Shown: positions 44,475 to 56,087, numbered from the stretch's first letter. The stretch: 64,000 nt of DNA from Xanthoparmelia taractica (GCA_033085395.1 JANQBS010000169.1:1-64000), one strand, 5' to 3'. The notes: a model not told the origin generated them from the letters alone. Made by a program: numbers and translations.

Positions 44475-45497
44475 CTAGCACGCAAGACTATACTTTGGAC
44501 TCGTCCCCCCCGCCAACGAAGCAACGCCAAAAGGCAAAGCCACCTCGCCATCATAAAACGTATACCACCACGTATTCGTCTTCCCAAAAAAATGCCCACA
44601 CCCCACCGTCGTCCAGTACGTCCGCGCATTCCCCGTCCCCGCCACCGCCGACGTCGACGCAAACGACCCGCTAGTAGGCCACCCCGTCTCCGTAACCCAC
44701 ACCGGCTTCCCTGCCGCAGGAATCGCCGCGATGCCCGCTGTAAAATCGCTCAGACTGGACGGCGAGCCGCTCGAGTAGTACGGATAGACGTCCGCGCCTA
44801 TCCAGTCGATTTTGTCGATTACGGATTTCCCGTCGCTGTTCTGCCAGATGTTGGCCGTGTCGACGTGGCCGAGCGGCCAGTTGACGCCGGCGGTAAGCAT
44901 GGCGGTGCGGGTTTGGCTGATGTAGTCGAGGATGCTGGATGCGCTGGCGCTGTTGCGATAGAGGTCTTCGCTGCCGACGGAGATGCCGACTACGATGCTG
45001 TTTTTGAGCTGTGGATATTGCTTTACGGCGGCCGCGAGTGCGTTGAGTTCGTTCGTGACTACCGTCTGGCCGCTCGAGCACCAGATTCCGAGCAGCAGAG
45101 TCGTGCCTGTGTTGATGGCTGCTTGGAAGGCGGAGGAGGGGGTGTCGGTTGTGCCGTATTCGATCATGGTGTATAAGCGTGCGCTGTTGAAACCGGATGC
45201 TCCCGTGAGCTTTTGGGCGGCGGCGAATTCGGTCGCGAAGTCTGTGGCGGCGCCATTGGTATCGGCGCCGTAGCTGTAGCCTTTGTGCACGCCGCCGGTG
45301 TTGGGAGGGGGCGAGGTGGACGTGCTGGTGGAGGTGTCAGAGGTGGAAGGTGGTGATGTTTCTTCGGTTGGTGCTGGAGCGGGAGGTGTGGTGGTTGTGG
45401 TTGGAGAATTTGGATGTCGCCAGCCGCCATAACGTTGAGATAGGGTAGCTGGAATGAACGTGATCAGAACAATCAGGAAGACTGGGAAGAGCTGCAT
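44475..45497 (-). CDS. Secreted GH17 glucan endo-1,3-beta-glucosidase
   Basis: Single exon of 340 residues. Signal peptide MQLFPVFLIVLITFIPATLS, then a Thr/Ser/Pro-rich linker (residues 30-70, likely O-glycosylated), then a GH17 barrel. The domain carries GYSYGADTNGAATDF, ARLYTMIEYG, LLLGIWCSS, VVGISVGSEDLYRN (acid/base Glu), DWIGADVYPYY and VWVTETGWPTSG (nucleophile Glu). The end, WWYTFYDGE...SPKYSLAC, matches the family's usual C-terminus. It acts on beta-1,3-glucan in the cell wall, probably in wall remodelling. There is no GPI-type hydrophobic tail, so it should be secreted or wall-bound. The frame is intact and GC-rich. Confidence 0.92.
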   Translation of the reverse strand: MQLFPVFLIVLITFIPATLSQRYGGWRHPNSPTTTTTPPAPAPTEETSPPSTSDTSTSTSTSPPPNTGGVHKGYSYGADTNGAATDFATEFAAAQKLTGASGFNSARLYTMIEYGTTDTPSSAFQAAINTGTTLLLGIWCSSGQTVVTNELNALAAAVKQYPQLKNSIVVGISVGSEDLYRNSASASSILDYISQTRTAMLTAGVNWPLGHVDTANIWQNSDGKSVIDKIDWIGADVYPYYSSGSPSSLSDFTAGIAAIPAAGKPVWVTETGWPTSGSFASTSAVAGTGNARTYWTTVGCGHFFGKTNTWWYTFYDGEVALPFGVASLAGGTSPKYSLAC

Positions 45498-45598
45498 GAT
45501 AGAGGGGGAGCGTAAGTAGAGCAGCTTTCAGGACAGTGTACGTTGAGCTCACAGATCCACGGCCCAAAAAGCTGAGGACTGATGGGAGGACCATTTCA

Positions 45599-45604
45599 TA
45601 TATA
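45599..45604 (-). promoter_or_regulatory. Possible TATA element of the GH17 gene
   Basis: On the minus strand the sequence reads CTTATATATGAAATGG about 100 bp upstream of the GH17 ATG, a plausible position for a TATA box. No other evidence. Confidence 0.3.
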
Positions 45605-46373
45605 AGTGAAAGCAAATGGTTTCATATCGATGCCTATTAGCAGTCTCGGTCGTGTCAAACGAGTTTCATGTCTGTGGTCTAGGTCTTCCCCCTGATTGCG
45701 TTTTTTTACAAGCCGATTTCAACAAGCTCCATCATGCCATATTCACTTACCCCCAAGCAAGCAATCCATGGCTGCCCATAATGTCACAGCCCCACAAGAA
45801 TAGGCAGGATGGAGTCTATGGACTCAAAACGTACCACGAACGAAGCGACTGAGAAATGCGAAAGAAGCGGAATCTTGACAAACCTGGCTGGAGCGATATC
45901 GAACTCCGGAGCACCTGTGGCTCCCTTGACTTCGCCTTGACGTCTCTAGCTTCAACCTACTAGATCGGCCCATGTCTAATTAGGTCTGGTGCAGGCGGCA
46001 CGGCAGTCGCAGAAAGAGACTTCGTAAGATATAGTCTCCATCCCCGATTTTTGGTGGTTTTCAAGCAAGAGGAATACCCCGGCTCCAGACGATAGGATAG
46101 GTCATCGGCCGCCCCCCTGTGCAGCAAGGGCTAGATAAGATCACGCTCCTGCCCACATCTCGGCACTGTGATCTGCACAGGTAAAGATGTACGTCTGGGC
46201 CTACATCAGCCGTGTGATTTCCGTAGGAATTGGCGCCATGCGCATCGTGCACCTTCGCCCAAGTATTCAGTGGAGGAAAAAGGTCGATTCGTTTTGATTC
46301 GTTCCATTTGATTCCATTCATCGCAGTTTATTTATTATTCTCGCGAAGAGCGCCCACTTTCAGCGTAGGGTAA

Positions 46374-46400
46374 AAGAGAGAGAGAGAGACAGAGAGAGAG
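46374..46400. repeat. AG dinucleotide microsatellite
   Basis: GA repeats, interrupted once by ACAG. Confidence 0.85.
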
Positions 46401-48354
46401 GCAAGAGAGGCAAAGAACGTCTCATGTTCACGCTATTGCCGAAAGGGGCCCGAACACTTGTAAAAGCTTCCGCCCCGGCTGCGGCGTATGCGCATCTGCC
46501 GCTAATGCGTTCGGAGGCATCGTTGCGAATACTTCAAACTCACAGGTGCGGGACGAGCCACGACGGCCAGTATTCGAGGTTGGCCTAGAAGTATTGGTTT
46601 TGAGCTTCCAGGATAAACAGGCATCTTCTTATCTCCGATCTTTTTGAGATAAGACAGGTCTTCAACATAGACGCCACCCAAAGCACAAGTAGTGCCTCAA
46701 GAGTGTGTGCATATAAACACGCGCCGTGGCTCTTTACCAAGGTGAGTCCATCTTGAAGAGACTCCTATCCATGGCCAATCATGAATTTGATACAGGATCC
46801 TTAGCGGACCATTTCTCTGCCGCGGTGACGAGATTCTTGAACCGTGGCTCCCAGTCGCTATACACGTATCTGCAGACCTTGATTACTTCTTGTAGGCCAT
46901 AGTTAGGGCTGTCGTTTAGCGAAGAACGGTTTTCTGCAGCCGCTTTTGAGTGTGCTTCTCTGTCAAAAGATGAATCTGTCTTGGCTAAGATACAAGACTC
47001 TGACATTTCAAGTCACCAGTCGGGAACTGTTTGGAGATGCCGGGGATATTAGGCTGGCACTGCGGGTCTTTCATCGTCTGTTTCTGCTCCTGCTGTCTAT
47101 ATTGCTGAATATCCTTTGCGCAACGATGCTGGCAAGACGCGGAGACGTTTGGCTAGGACGTGTATGCAATACTGCTGGATTTTTCCGTTCATTCTCCTAT
47201 CCACGTGGTAGTGGTACCCTTTGAAGGTGCTTGCGTGAACGTTCGTTAGCCAATCAGTTGCAATTGTGGCCTCTTCAAAATGGTGTGAGCATTGAGGCTC
47301 ACATCCACTACGTTGTAGACAATCAGTAGGTGCGAAATCTCCAATTCAGGCTTGTCTTGTCCCTCATGAGATCCAAGTTATCCCAGGCCTTTTCTTCTTG
47401 ATGCGCTCTTTGGTCTACCCATAAAGATGACCCTTGTAGTCGAGCCAGCGGAAGGTGAGTGCTAATTCATTTGTTTGTTTCCATGACCGCTGGCAATGAT
47501 GCTGACTTTTCATGGGCGTTGAGGTATCTTCAAGGTTCAAGGGCAGGGGTTGGGGTGAGCGAAGGAGTAGGATTGAGCCTGTAAACATTCCTCAAACGGG
47601 CAGTCAGAAGTGGTGGAGGGAGTCGCACGAACGGCTAATATCTCAAGTCAATGCGTGTCGGAAATTGCAAACAACAGAGCTCATAAGCCCGTTCGGGCGC
47701 GACGGAATTCGTCTTCAATAGTCATGCGTATCCTCTTAAGTGTTCAGCAACGACGTGTGAGAAGTATGAATGTTGTCGGAAGTTACCCGTAGCGCTTAAT
47801 GAAGCCTACTCATCTTCACCTACAACAAGCGTTGTAGAGGGACGCTTAGGATTAGCATGAACAACGCGCTCAAGCTCGACTCCCCATTGTGCAACGCCCT
47901 GCTTTCCCCGAAAGAACTCCAACCCCATCGTCACCTCATCTAGCCCTCTATCCGCCGCTCGCTTTCCGTCAGCTTCCAGGTTGCTGTTGTCTCCACCCTC
48001 CGAGTTGCTGGTCTCCCGACGTCGCGTAGCCGGTTCCCCTGGATTGAGTGAGTGCTCGTTGGCCGCGACCCATTCCTGAAGCTTCGGACTGTCATATACG
48101 AAGGCGATAGTTGAGGCCAAAGTTTCCACATCTCTCGGCAGGCCCTTGAAGTAAGCTGCGTACGGGAGATATACCAGCACAGCGACGCAGGCCAAGAATG
48201 CTATGATGGCGAGAGAAAGAAAGACAGCGGTGGGAGACAAAACAAGTTCGTTGACTGGGGTATGCACAATTGCTTCGACACTTTTGTTCGTACTCGTGCG
48301 GACTTCTACATCTTTGTAGGATGGTGCTGGGATCCCGTTGCTGCTGTTGCTGCC

Positions 48355-48470
48355 ACTGGCGGTGTTGATAATGGGTAAGGTGGTGAAGGGCGGTGTGTTG
48401 TTGATGATGGTGGTGGTGGTGGTGTTGTTGTTGTTGTTGGTGGTGGTGTTTTTGTTGATGGATGTATTGT
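48355..48470 (-). repeat. Asn/Thr-coding trinucleotide repeat in the DUF3433 gene
   Basis: On the minus strand ACC, AAC and ATC triplets run through TTTNNNNNTTTTTIINNT. This is a microsatellite-like expansion between the extracellular region and the last helix. Confidence 0.75.
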
Positions 48471-48894
48471 TGATAATGGCTGGGTTCATGATGATGTGTG
48501 GGTATGGGTCGATGATGTGTGGTTTGATGATAATGGGTATGTTGACGATGGGTGGTAGACCGAAAGGCAACGTAACTCCGACGGGTTGGGAAACGCTACC
48601 GCCATCAGCGAGTGTAACATTGTTAGATGCGTAACGTAATGCTGAAAAAGGGTGGAAGAGACGTTTTTTGCAGCAGTTTGCAGGGTCATGTGGTCTAATA
48701 ATGCCTGAGGGTTCCGTTGCACGAGAGTAAACATGGCGTACGACATGTAATCTAGATTCAGGCCGGGTAGTCGGAAGTTGAATTTTTCGTCGGTTAGGTC
48801 TTCGTCACGATAGTCGACATAATCGTATACCCATGGGCCAATGCTCCCGCAATATGGAGCATGATGGAGAGCGTCCATGAATAGACTACCATAA

Positions 48895-48943
48895 CTACGC
48901 TGCGTTAGCGCATGGAAATGCCGAATATAGGACAGAAACCTAC
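48895..48943 (-). other. Intron in the DUF3433 pseudogene
   Basis: GTAGGT donor, GCGCTAACGCAG branch region and CGTAG acceptor, 49 bp. Splicing joins QANLTV to SYGSLFMDALHHAPY in frame. Confidence 0.65.
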
Positions 48944-49978
48944 CTGACGGTAAGATTGGCTTGACTTTCGTACACGGAGGTAGAATTATGTTCCGCATAG
49001 TTGTCGCTCCAAGCACTCGGTACCACGCTTGGGACATCGATGATGGAGAAATTCTGGACAGCGCCACTGGTCATGTCTACCGTAACGCTTGCATGTGCTG
49101 TTTCAATGATTGGCCGGCAGTTGAGCGCGGCCATTGAAGGTGGTTCTTGCCAAATCAAATGAGATTTAGAATCCAGATCGACAAACTGCTGGGGAATGGG
49201 TTTTCCCACGATCCACTTCACTGTGAAGTTGTACCCAGCTACACCAAGTTCGGATTCTTCAGTGTCCGTACCTTCAACCGAGCCGTACTCTTCATTCAGG
49301 TTGATGTTTCTCGACCAGTACCCAATTGAACTCAGACCAGGCTCTTTGTTCGTACCGTCAGCGCAGCACGTAAGTCTAGCACTGCGTGCGAAGGTAGCAG
49401 TACCATCTCCGGCGACAGGTTAATCACAGGCAAGAGTTCATAGCCTCGAGCAGGATCCTCAGGATTGATTGACACATTCCAGACAGATGTGTCTTGGAGA
49501 TCCCACTTTTGGAGCCAATTTGATGAGTTGGATAATGTCTCGTAAGGAGTGCATTCGCTTCTACCCCTTACGGCTGCTGTAGGGAGGGTCACACTGATGT
49601 TTGTGCCGACCACGGCTTTAAACTCCGTAATGTCGAGGGGCCCAAATCTCTTAGATACGTTCATGTTCTTGCTCGGATGCTTCAAGGTCTCAGAGATCGA
49701 AGAAAGATTGACTTGAGCGAAACTCTAGCCATTGAGACTCCAAGCCGGCTGTGACCCGTTATATGCGGTTTGGATGACTGCACCATATAGCCAACTGGAG
49801 AATGGGTTCTCAGAAATCTGACTCAGAATGGGTGCATGGTTCGGGGGATCTCCTTGAGCGGACCGTGGTACGAGGAACACTTGTGGGATGTCTCGAGGTT
49901 CGAGCTGTGCCGGGAGAAGATAAGCCCTTGGAGAATCTTTGACTTTCTTCTGCCATATTGCAGACATACTAATAGTTA

Positions 49979-50032
49979 CTGACGTTTGCGAATCAGGACG
50001 ATAAAACCGCGAGAATCATTAGATGGAGTTAC
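49979..50032 (-). other. Intron in the DUF3433 pseudogene
   Basis: GTAACT donor and GTCAG acceptor, 54 bp, phase 1. It restores EVLTISMSAIWQKKV, which matches the family consensus EVLTVAMSALWQ. Confidence 0.75.
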
Positions 50033-52417
50033 AAACTTCAGTCCAGAAGGCCCCAAGGCAAACCAGTGCCAGAAGCCAATGACCCTTATCCAGTGCCTTA
50101 CCTGACGTGAATATATGGAGAGAATTAATGTATGATATCGCAACACCTCGGGAGGCCTTTGTTGGTTCTCTTGCCATCATTACATAAGGCTGCAATCTTT
50201 TAAAAGTCTCTTCGAGTGCCGCCCACCACAACTTGACGGCTACAGCGAAGATCGTTGGTATAATCGAGTATGGGGCCACGTCGAACCCTGTGCTATTATC
50301 AAGAATCACAACTGTCTGATATAGGAACGCGGTTTGATACAATCCAGGACCCTTAGAGATCACCAGAAGGGCTATCAGAGCGGCTGCAATATAAGCAAGG
50401 AAGGCAATAAGTATTAATCCAGTCCATCGACGTAGGATCGCAGGTCGCCAATCATTATCTGGGCGGGTAGCTTCACTGGTCCCTACGGAACGTAGAGAAT
50501 GACCCAGACGAGAGCGCGGCTGATAATCGTTTGAGCGACAATCTTTTCCGCATTCTTTGTACCAACAGAAAAAAACGCCGCGTGTAAGGCCTCTCCAAAG
50601 AACCATTGCTTCACTCCCCGTGCTTGATCCAAGAAGCCTGGAGCATCAAAAATTGGGTCGAGATCGGATCCTGGGTCAGCCATAGTTGCTGCTAGAAATA
50701 TAAGGGGACCACCAAGTGAAAGCCTAATGCTATAATCGTCGTAGATAGAAAGGACCTTATCAGGAGGCCGGAAATAGTTGGCCCATCTTAAGTCAAGGAA
50801 CTGCGTCTCAAAGCTGCGCAAATTGATAGTCCAAGAATCCAAGTCCACCTTGGTCCGGTTAAAGCCGTCATCATCAATGCTAATTAGAGATCCCGTTGGA
50901 GTATCACTGACAAATGTGGTCACGTTGTACGCGACAAAGTACTTTGGCTCGCATAGCTGAGCACTGGATCCAGTTGTCTGATCTGTATGAAACGGACTCA
51001 TTAAGAAAATTATCTCTCGATTGCCGCATTCCGGTGTACTACTCTGAGTGATATCATATTTTAGAGGAGGTTGATATGATTGCGCAAGGACGGGAGGCAT
51101 TGGGAGATCCACAGTATCAACGTCCGACCAGCATCCACCAGCGGACGGGTAAAGCTCTGTCAATCCAGCCGACACATTCACCTCTAACCTGGACCCATCT
51201 GGTGAAATTAATGTGATCGACTGGTAATCGGCGGAGCCATAGTAGTGGTAATCCTTGGTTGTCAAATCCATGGAGATACATTGAAGATCTACCTTGAACA
51301 CAGTGGTCTGTCCCTGCCATTGCTGAGTAGGTGCCGCCAGCGACGCGCCAAATGGGTCTTTCTCAAATTCTGTGGGCCAAAAAGGTAAAATTGCATAAGC
51401 ATTACTCAGCCAGGCGGACGTTGTGGGATTCTGTACAACGCTGGACATTGTCCGAAAGTAAGTTTCGTCTGTTGTGGTGTTCAAAAGCGGGAGAGGACTG
51501 GGGATCTCCAGCCTGAAATAGTCTGTTCGCTGTGGCATCTGCACCTCGTTCAAGGACAGCAAGCCAGAGAAAGTGGGGATACGAGGCAGATAGCCATAAT
51601 GTTGGCTATTGAGACCCAGAGAAGCGTCCAACGTCTCCGTCCATTATTACCTTTCTTACTCAACGCTTTCATGGGGTCTTCCTACCAAGGACCACTCGAC
51701 ATAAACAGAGAAGACAATGCAGACGCCCCATTCGGCTTCGAAAGTTTTGCGAAGGCTTCTGTCCGTTTCACGTGGTTTATGAGAGCTGTGACCGCGAGGG
51801 TGTAAAGTACCGCAATCATAGTCGGGAAAAATCTCCAGGCAAAGTAGAACACCGTGGAATTACTGTAATCACATAAACCATTATTCTGATTAGAATGAAT
51901 CGAAAGAACAATAGCCAGAAAGCCTAGAGCCAGCGCGAAGACGAAAAATGCCATCATGAACGACCAGCGCAGAGTCAGAGGTAACCAAATGCATGGAGAC
52001 AAGCTCGTAACGTGCGTTGATTTCTCGGCGCTTGAGGGGTTTTTTTCGAAGCCACGCTGTGCGAATCGAGTATTGGCAGCTATGATTCGGATTCGGACGG
52101 ACGTCGATCCCCTGAAAGTTCTTGCGCGGCAAAGACTGTGGGACGAGCGGTATCTTCCTCTGACAATGCATGACGGTGAATTATGAGTTGTTGCTCTTTT
52201 TGATCGACACCAGATACGAGCTCTTGACCATCTTGACTTGGTAGAAACGAGGACGTTGAAACATCAGTTCCAATTTCTTCGTCATCCTCCTCCACGTTTT
52301 GTGCGGTGAGATAAGAGATGGGTTGAGTATGAGTAGACCAGGATGATTTAGAGTTGAAGGCTTCGTGACTTCAGCTGCAAACTGAGACCGTACCCCAATA
52401 ACATCTGGTTCTGTCAT

Positions 52418-53707
52418 CCTCGTAAACTTTTGTAAGCTCTTGACAGCGTGGGTGAGTATATCTTAGACCATATCTGCTCAAGATGCAAGCCGTTAAATTA
52501 AGAATATCTCAAGGGGATGTTAAGGAAGGAACTGGCTTCTGGTACAATGATAAGATGGTGAGTCAAGGATTCTGCCTGCAGGAGCCTGCGGGCAGAATCA
52601 GTTGCTGCGCCTCGAAAGCCCTCGCTAAGCCTGGGAGAGCAGTCAAACCCAGAGTGGGCCACCAATGCCTAGAAAGCAGATCAGATAAAAATAGGAAGCA
52701 AGAAAACCCCTGAAGCAGCCATCATACTAGCTGCACGAGCACTCGATCCCATGATGAGTCCGGAAGTATCTTCAGAGCTGTCTTGACACCTGGGATTTTG
52801 AGGCCGAGGTGCATCCCGCTTACTTATTATTTCGTGTTTCATCGTTTCAAAAGGTCTATTCAGAGATAAGGCTGAATTCAGCCTTTTTCAGTCTCACCAA
52901 AATATGCAGATAATGAAGGTGTTACATGGGTAATGGTGATTTTTGGGGGGGCTTCTGAGAAACCTGTCTTCTCCGTGTGAGTGCATTCAAAAACCAAACT
53001 GACAACTGGGGCGCTTTTAAACTTGCTACGTACCGCCAGTCAGCACTAAGGTAATACTTACTGTTCCTCATCCACGCGTTTGGAGCACAAGGCTTGTGGA
53101 AGCAGAACAAAAGGACAAAGCATAGTGTAGCCTCGTGAATAAAATCTGGGTTTGCGGCCGTTGGTGGCATGTTAGTACCAATGGATGTGTCCCTTGGATA
53201 AGATGCTGCAACAGCCTTTTGGCCACCAATACCGCAGTCTCAGGAGAGCCTCGCATACTCACCTTCCTAAATGGACAAGATCCGTAGCCCTGCGAGATAT
53301 GCCCCATGCATTGGCTGGCATTCCCACCGGTTCTGCCGCGGATGAGCATATCGATCAGCGTGTTTCAAGGCGGGGGGAAGAGGACTTTGACAGCAGTTTC
53401 ATGAGCTTGATGCCACTCAAAGATATCAGTACATGTACATAATGGGATTCAGCTTTCCGATGCATGTTGGAGCACCGTCTCCTTCGGCGAAACCTCGGTC
53501 AATCCGTGCTCCGGCGCGGAGATAAAAAGGACTTTAACAGCACTTAGATTCGCAAGGCTCAACCCACTTTTGAGCAATAAGGGAACACATTGGGCTAATG
53601 GCAGAGGGAAAGCTCAGATAAATCCGGTCTTGGCTTAGAAGCATCTCTGTAACATATGAGTTCGCCTACCACAGAGCGAGAGCCTGCCGCGTGAACGCCC
53701 AATCTCA
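52418..53707. other. Intergenic, no gene supported
   Basis: A short minus-strand frame at 52922-53170 has a hydrophobic stretch (LCFVLLFCF) and a nearby GTAAGT, but no family match. The remainder is featureless. It separates the DUF3433 and NUDIX pseudogenes. Confidence 0.4.
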
Positions 53708-54526
53708 TTGACACCCTCTCAGCTCCTTTCCATCTTTCCTTCACCTCTCCACAACTTGAAACTACATTTTCAAGGACTTCAGAATTCCTATCATCTTTCT
53801 CCTTGTGTCTTCCGTATCGACGAGCTCACATTCACAGGAGAGTGGGACCTCAGATCCCCATCTAAATCCACATTCCCCCTCCCCACCTTCCTCTCCCGGA
53901 ACGGGCAATAAACCAACCTTGTCGTCAGCAGCTTTGTGTTCGCATATTCCTCATTAGCCGCGCCAAGTCTTCGCCTCCTCATCGTCTAACGCGCAGCGAG
54001 CGAGCACAGCTTCCCTAACCTGTGGGGAGTCCCCGGCGGCAGCTGCGAAGTCTCTGATCCTACCATTCTGCACTCCCTCGCTCGATACACATTTGAAGAG
54101 ACGGGACTGCGCTTGGCTGGGTTTTACCGTCAGATAGGGTCCGGGGCAGAGTTCATCACTGGGTACGGAGCGAGTGAGAAGAGATGTTGCAAGCTATACT
54201 TTGAGGGTGTGGAGGGCATGGAAAGTGGCTAAAGAGAATGTGGGGTATGATGATGTTGATGCGGTTGATGAAGTAGGAGAACTCGAAAGGGTGGATGGAG
54301 TGAGCGTCACGTTGGATCCAGCTGAGCACCAGACATACGCGTGGGTGACCGAAAAAGACATCAGGGAGGTTAAATTCGCGATCATATCAGTGAGGAGAAG
54401 GTTCTTATTCTGGAGGTATTGGCACTACGGAAGGCGGACATGAGAGAAGTCGAAGGTCATGCTTGCGGGTGCTACGAGCGCATTGCCCTTAGAGATAGGC
54501 TCATCCGGAGAGCGCCTAGGCCCTGA
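53708..54526 (+). pseudogene. NUDIX hydrolase, decayed
   Basis: In one frame: FPLPTFLSRNGQ, stop, TNLVVSSFVFAYSSL, LRLLIV, stop, RAASEHSFPNLWGVPGGSCE, then TILHSLARYTFEETGL, the Nudix box region of fungal NUDIX proteins. The usual RE..EE of the box has become RY..EE and the conserved upstream Glu is replaced. TAA at 53987-53989 stands where Gln (CAA) is usual. After about 54220 the coding shifts frame (VTLDPAEHQTYAWVTEKDI), and it shifts again near 54395 (EEKVLILEVLALRKADM), ending at TGA 54524-54526. Two stops, two frameshifts and degraded catalytic positions make activity very unlikely. NUDIX enzymes hydrolyse nucleoside diphosphate derivatives. Confidence 0.75.
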
Positions 54527-55448
54527 GAAAGCAGATACTATGGGGGTTTACGACTTTAAACTCGGATCAAAGCTGTCCTTGAATGTTTAGCCAGGTTGGG
54601 GACGACAATATATGCACAGCGAACATGCATCATCCCTTCGCAAAGAGCGAGTGTACTATGATGTTCGATTATTTAGGATAGATAGAGTAGAAAGAAGAAC
54701 GAAGGATCACCCTTGTAAGATACTATATCTCTATCATTGTCTTTTACAACCCCCAGCCTGTTCCGTTAAACCGGCAATCCTGGGTGGGCACAAATATTAA
54801 GCTGGGGGCAGAGTTTCGAGGTATCATTTTACACTGCCAAGACCTGATATCTTGGCGTTTGGTCGGAGATAATCAAGACGTCTTCTTCGGCCTCCATCAA
54901 TAGCGGTGTACAACTGTTCGAATCCTCGAGATGCACATGTCCGAAATAGGGGATCGGAAGGAAGCTGTATGCTGTTCTGAGTCGTACGAGAGACTGTCTT
55001 TGACTGCGCGGTGGTCAGGTATGTCCTTTTGTTAAAGCCTCATCCAAGTGAAGTTCTGGTTATCCCTGATAGAGAACTGCCATATGTGTATTTGAATGCG
55101 GACCTGAAGGTAAGCGAGCAAAGGCAGTCTCGATTATATCTCTTCACGTTCTCGCTATCACTACAAGACTGGGTCTTCCTGAAACACAGCTATTAGCCCT
55201 CGATTTCCCATCATCAGACTTACCGCTTACCAGTGTCCAGTGTGAATAGACACTGAGACTATTGGCTATGTTCGTATCTTGTAAAGCTTACGACGTAGCT
55301 TTCCGCGATCACGCCTCTGTTTGGCTCGCCAGAAGCGGCAAGATGAGTTGCGCGAGGATATCATATAAATATCCGACGTGTCCATTTCTGCTGCCCGCTC
55401 CTCTTTCTTAGGACATATTAGAGACATCAGTTTGAGATATCGTTCATT
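54527..55448. other. Intergenic, no gene seen
   Basis: Short chance frames only. The right-hand part is the upstream region of the KP4-like gene. Confidence 0.45.
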
Positions 55449-56087
55449 ATGCATGCTTTGATTCTACTTACTATGGTCTTGCCTAGTTCCGCTCTCTCAG
55501 TTTTTCCATCAGTCTTTTTGCTTTTCTCTTCGCTGGTTTCCACTCTAAGCATCAACTCGAGTCTCAGCGCTGAGCTTGGTGCTGGTTATTCTCTTGGCAT
55601 CAACTGCCGCGGTAGTATTCTTTGTCCCGCCCACCTAGAAGCCTTCCCACCAGACTACATAGGCACACTTGTCGAGATCACCGACGGCACTGCCCGGTTT
55701 TGCCCTTCAGACTTCTCCTGTGGACCTTTGAATGATACAGATATCTACCTGCCAAACGCTCATATCGTGTGCCTTCCGCTTGGACAATCTTTCCTTGGCG
55801 GCATCTGCGCGTTCACGCAAGGAAGCAACGTGCCCGCGACAGGGGTGACTGGGACTCTTGTCAAAACCAAGCTGCTAGAGCTTCGAGGCCATGGGTGTCG
55901 TGTATGTGGGAGTGTTCCGTTGGGTGGGGGTAACGATCCTCATAGTCAAGGGATCTTGACTGTGAATTATATTAATTCAGTGGCTTGTAAAGGGCTATGC
56001 CCTTCGACGCACTACAATGCACGGTTGCAGTCTCCTGCAAATGAGTCTTCGTTGCCTGCAATCAGCAGCTTGCTTCTCGAGTCGTAG
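55449..56087 (+). CDS. KP4-like (killer-toxin-fold) secreted protein
   Basis: Open frame of 212 residues without introns. The N-terminus is strongly hydrophobic, a signal peptide; ATG 55473 is an equally good start eight residues on. The mature region has the KP4 family landmarks: GINCRGS near residue 58, a cysteine-rich middle, GGICAFTQG, and the pair HGCRVCGSVPLG then GILTVNYI. It has a longer loop than the compact viral form and an extra Cys pair near the end (CKGLC). The founding KP4 protein is encoded by a fungal virus and blocks calcium channels of rival cells. Ascomycete genomes carry many chromosomal relatives, and whether this one is toxic is unknown. Neighbours are decayed genes, yet this frame is intact. 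Confidence 0.85.
   Translation: MHALILLTMVLPSSALSVFPSVFLLFSSLVSTLSINSSLSAELGAGYSLGINCRGSILCPAHLEAFPPDYIGTLVEITDGTARFCPSDFSCGPLNDTDIYLPNAHIVCLPLGQSFLGGICAFTQGSNVPATGVTGTLVKTKLLELRGHGCRVCGSVPLGGGNDPHSQGILTVNYINSVACKGLCPSTHYNARLQSPANESSLPAISSLLLES

Larger units (their letters stand above)
45498..47805. other. Intergenic with a weak minus-strand coding-like fragment
   Basis: Includes the GH17 promoter and an AG dinucleotide run at 46374-46400. A minus-strand frame at 46779-47006 (SDWEPRFKNLVTAAEKWSAK) is hydrophilic and coding-like. An adjacent frame (KDIQQYRQQEQKQTMKDP) lies just upstream, so a tiny or decayed gene is possible. No family recognised. Confidence 0.4.
47806..52417 (-). pseudogene. 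Large DUF3433 multi-pass membrane protein, decayed
   Basis: A minus-strand reading of over 1,300 codons matches the two-repeat DUF3433 family. First membrane block at about 52000-51690 (LPLTLRWSFMMAFFVF, FAWRFFPTMIAVLYTLAVTALI). The extracellular region (51560-50650) includes TYFRTMSSVVQNPTTSAWLS, WFFGEALHAAFF. Second block at 50470-50033 (WRPAILRRWTGLILIAFL). Two introns are clean: 49979-50032, giving TEVL-TISMSAIWQ, and 48895-48943. The C-terminal helix (LSPTAVFLSLAIIAFLACVAVL) is followed by LPRDVETLASTIAFVY. Lesions: TAG at 51682-51684 and at 49725-49727, both where Trp fits. One-base losses near 51570, 49333 and 48630. A missing segment near 50500 where helices and a linker are expected. 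The N-terminal exon start (ATG 52417) is uncertain. The function of DUF3433 proteins is unknown. Confidence 0.8.

Noticed and set aside
51890..52171. Alternative open frame across the N-terminus of the DUF3433 gene
   Set aside because: It skips the first membrane block, which reads clearly in another frame with family residues.
52735..52765. CATGATGAGTCCGGAAG resembling a hammerhead ribozyme core
   Set aside because: The conserved CUGAUGA and GAAA boxes with supporting stems are not present.
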